A stretch of DNA of 38,356 nucleotides from the NCBI GenBank assembly GCA_000991415.1, contig LBRM01000011.1, forward strand, positions 1 to 38,356, given 5' to 3'. The notes below the pieces were generated by a model. That model did no database searches, was not told the DNA's origin, and saw nothing but the letters and a program-made list of their open reading frames with translations. This stretch comes from Candidatus Nomurabacteria bacterium GW2011_GWA1_36_15. GTDB taxonomy: Bacteria > Patescibacteriota > Minisyncoccia > Phycocordibacterales > UBA9973. Of the stretch, positions 38,156-38,356 are shown piece by piece; the stretch's first letter is position 1, and each line of letters opens with the position of its first letter. A program made the position numbers and the translations under genes.

Positions 38156-38356
38156 TTAACGTTTTATAATTAATTCTTCATCTGGTTTGTCTTTTTTAAG
38201 ATTTTCTATAATTTTATCAGCAACAAAATCTGGATCCATAAAACTATCAAAGTCATCCGGTCTATTTTCTCCAAAAATATCCGTTTTTATACCACTTGGA
38301 TATATCGAAAATATAGAAATATTTTTATTTTCTTCTCGAACTGATTTAGTAAAACC
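38156..38356 (-). CDS. C-terminal end of a short-chain dehydrogenase/reductase
   Basis: The last 66 codons of a gene that enters from beyond the window: GFTKSVREENKNISIFSIYPSGIKTDIF, then MDPDFVADKIIENLKKD. The pattern SIYPSGIKTD, in the usual PGxVxT position of classical SDR enzymes, and the following DPDFVADKI helix support the family. Substrate cannot be told. Its stop overlaps the border of a hairpin repeat. Confidence 0.75.
   Translation of the reverse strand, partial: GFTKSVREENKNISIFSIYPSGIKTDIFGENRPDDFDSFMDPDFVADKIIENLKKDKPDEELIIKR

Noticed and set aside
1-38356. CRISPR arrays, rRNA genes, prophage or replication origin
   Set aside because: No regularly spaced direct repeats, no rRNA-like sequence, no phage genes, and no DnaA-box cluster were seen.

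Overview
The window is a slice of a small, AT-rich bacterial genome that reads as a member of the Candidate Phyla Radiation (Patescibacteria, most like Parcubacteria). The evidence is the compact gene layout, the absence of an uL30 gene (rpmD) between uS5 and uL15, short versions of uL24 and uL15, very few Shine-Dalgarno sequences, and patchy biosynthesis. UGA is an ordinary stop here (it ends the dihydrofolate reductase gene), so the Gracilibacteria/Absconditabacteria code is not in use. No intergenic stretch exceeds 300 bases.

Layout. 1-3,680: nucleoside diphosphate kinase and a large VirB4/VirD4-type conjugation ATPase. 3,679-22,130, all minus strand: the complete str-S10-spc translation block in the order rpsL, rpsG, fusA, tuf, rpsJ, rplC, rplD, rplW, rplB/rpsS, rplV, rpsC, rplP, rpmC, rpsQ, rplN, rplX, rplE, two inserted envelope genes, rpsN, rpsH, rplF, rplR, rpsE, rplO, secY, adk, pyrH, map. 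Odd points are an in-frame L2-S19 fusion, a short-membrane-protein plus type IV pilin pair inside the spc operon, and a uL15 that ends about 40 residues early. 22,131-25,641: site-2 protease, bL28, an unknown gene, a REP-associated tyrosine transposase surrounded and interrupted by its palindromes, and a DEAD-box helicase with no AUG start. 25,711-31,257: a nucleotide and cofactor island with thymidylate synthase and dihydrofolate reductase on the plus strand, and a UPF0200-like kinase, dCMP deaminase, ATP-grasp ligase, CofE-like gamma-glutamyl ligase, RibD-type reductase and ECF-S-like membrane protein on the minus strand. 31,284-32,462: secE-nusG-rplK. 32,547-38,356: SIMPL protein, FKBP isomerase, MurB, an Nramp-related transporter, Sua5, tRNA-His, a broken PduO-type cobalamin adenosyltransferase and the end of a short-chain dehydrogenase.

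The genes fit together as core translation and secretion plus a salvage route to dTMP: dCMP deaminase gives dUMP, ThyA methylates it, DHFR recycles the folate. I infer that the overlapping ECF-S / RibD-type / CofE-like genes and the nearby ATP-grasp gene take up, reduce and glutamylate a folate- or deazaflavin-like cofactor.

The most unusual signal is structural. Several families of short hairpin repeats are scattered between genes and, in frame, inside genes. The strongest is a 49-base core (46/49 identical in two copies 34 kb apart). Each copy lies between about 25-bp arms that pair almost perfectly within a copy but are unrelated between copies, and each abuts a stop codon. A second family has a conserved 16-base loop, and one of its copies carries the best promoter-like sequence ahead of the str operon.
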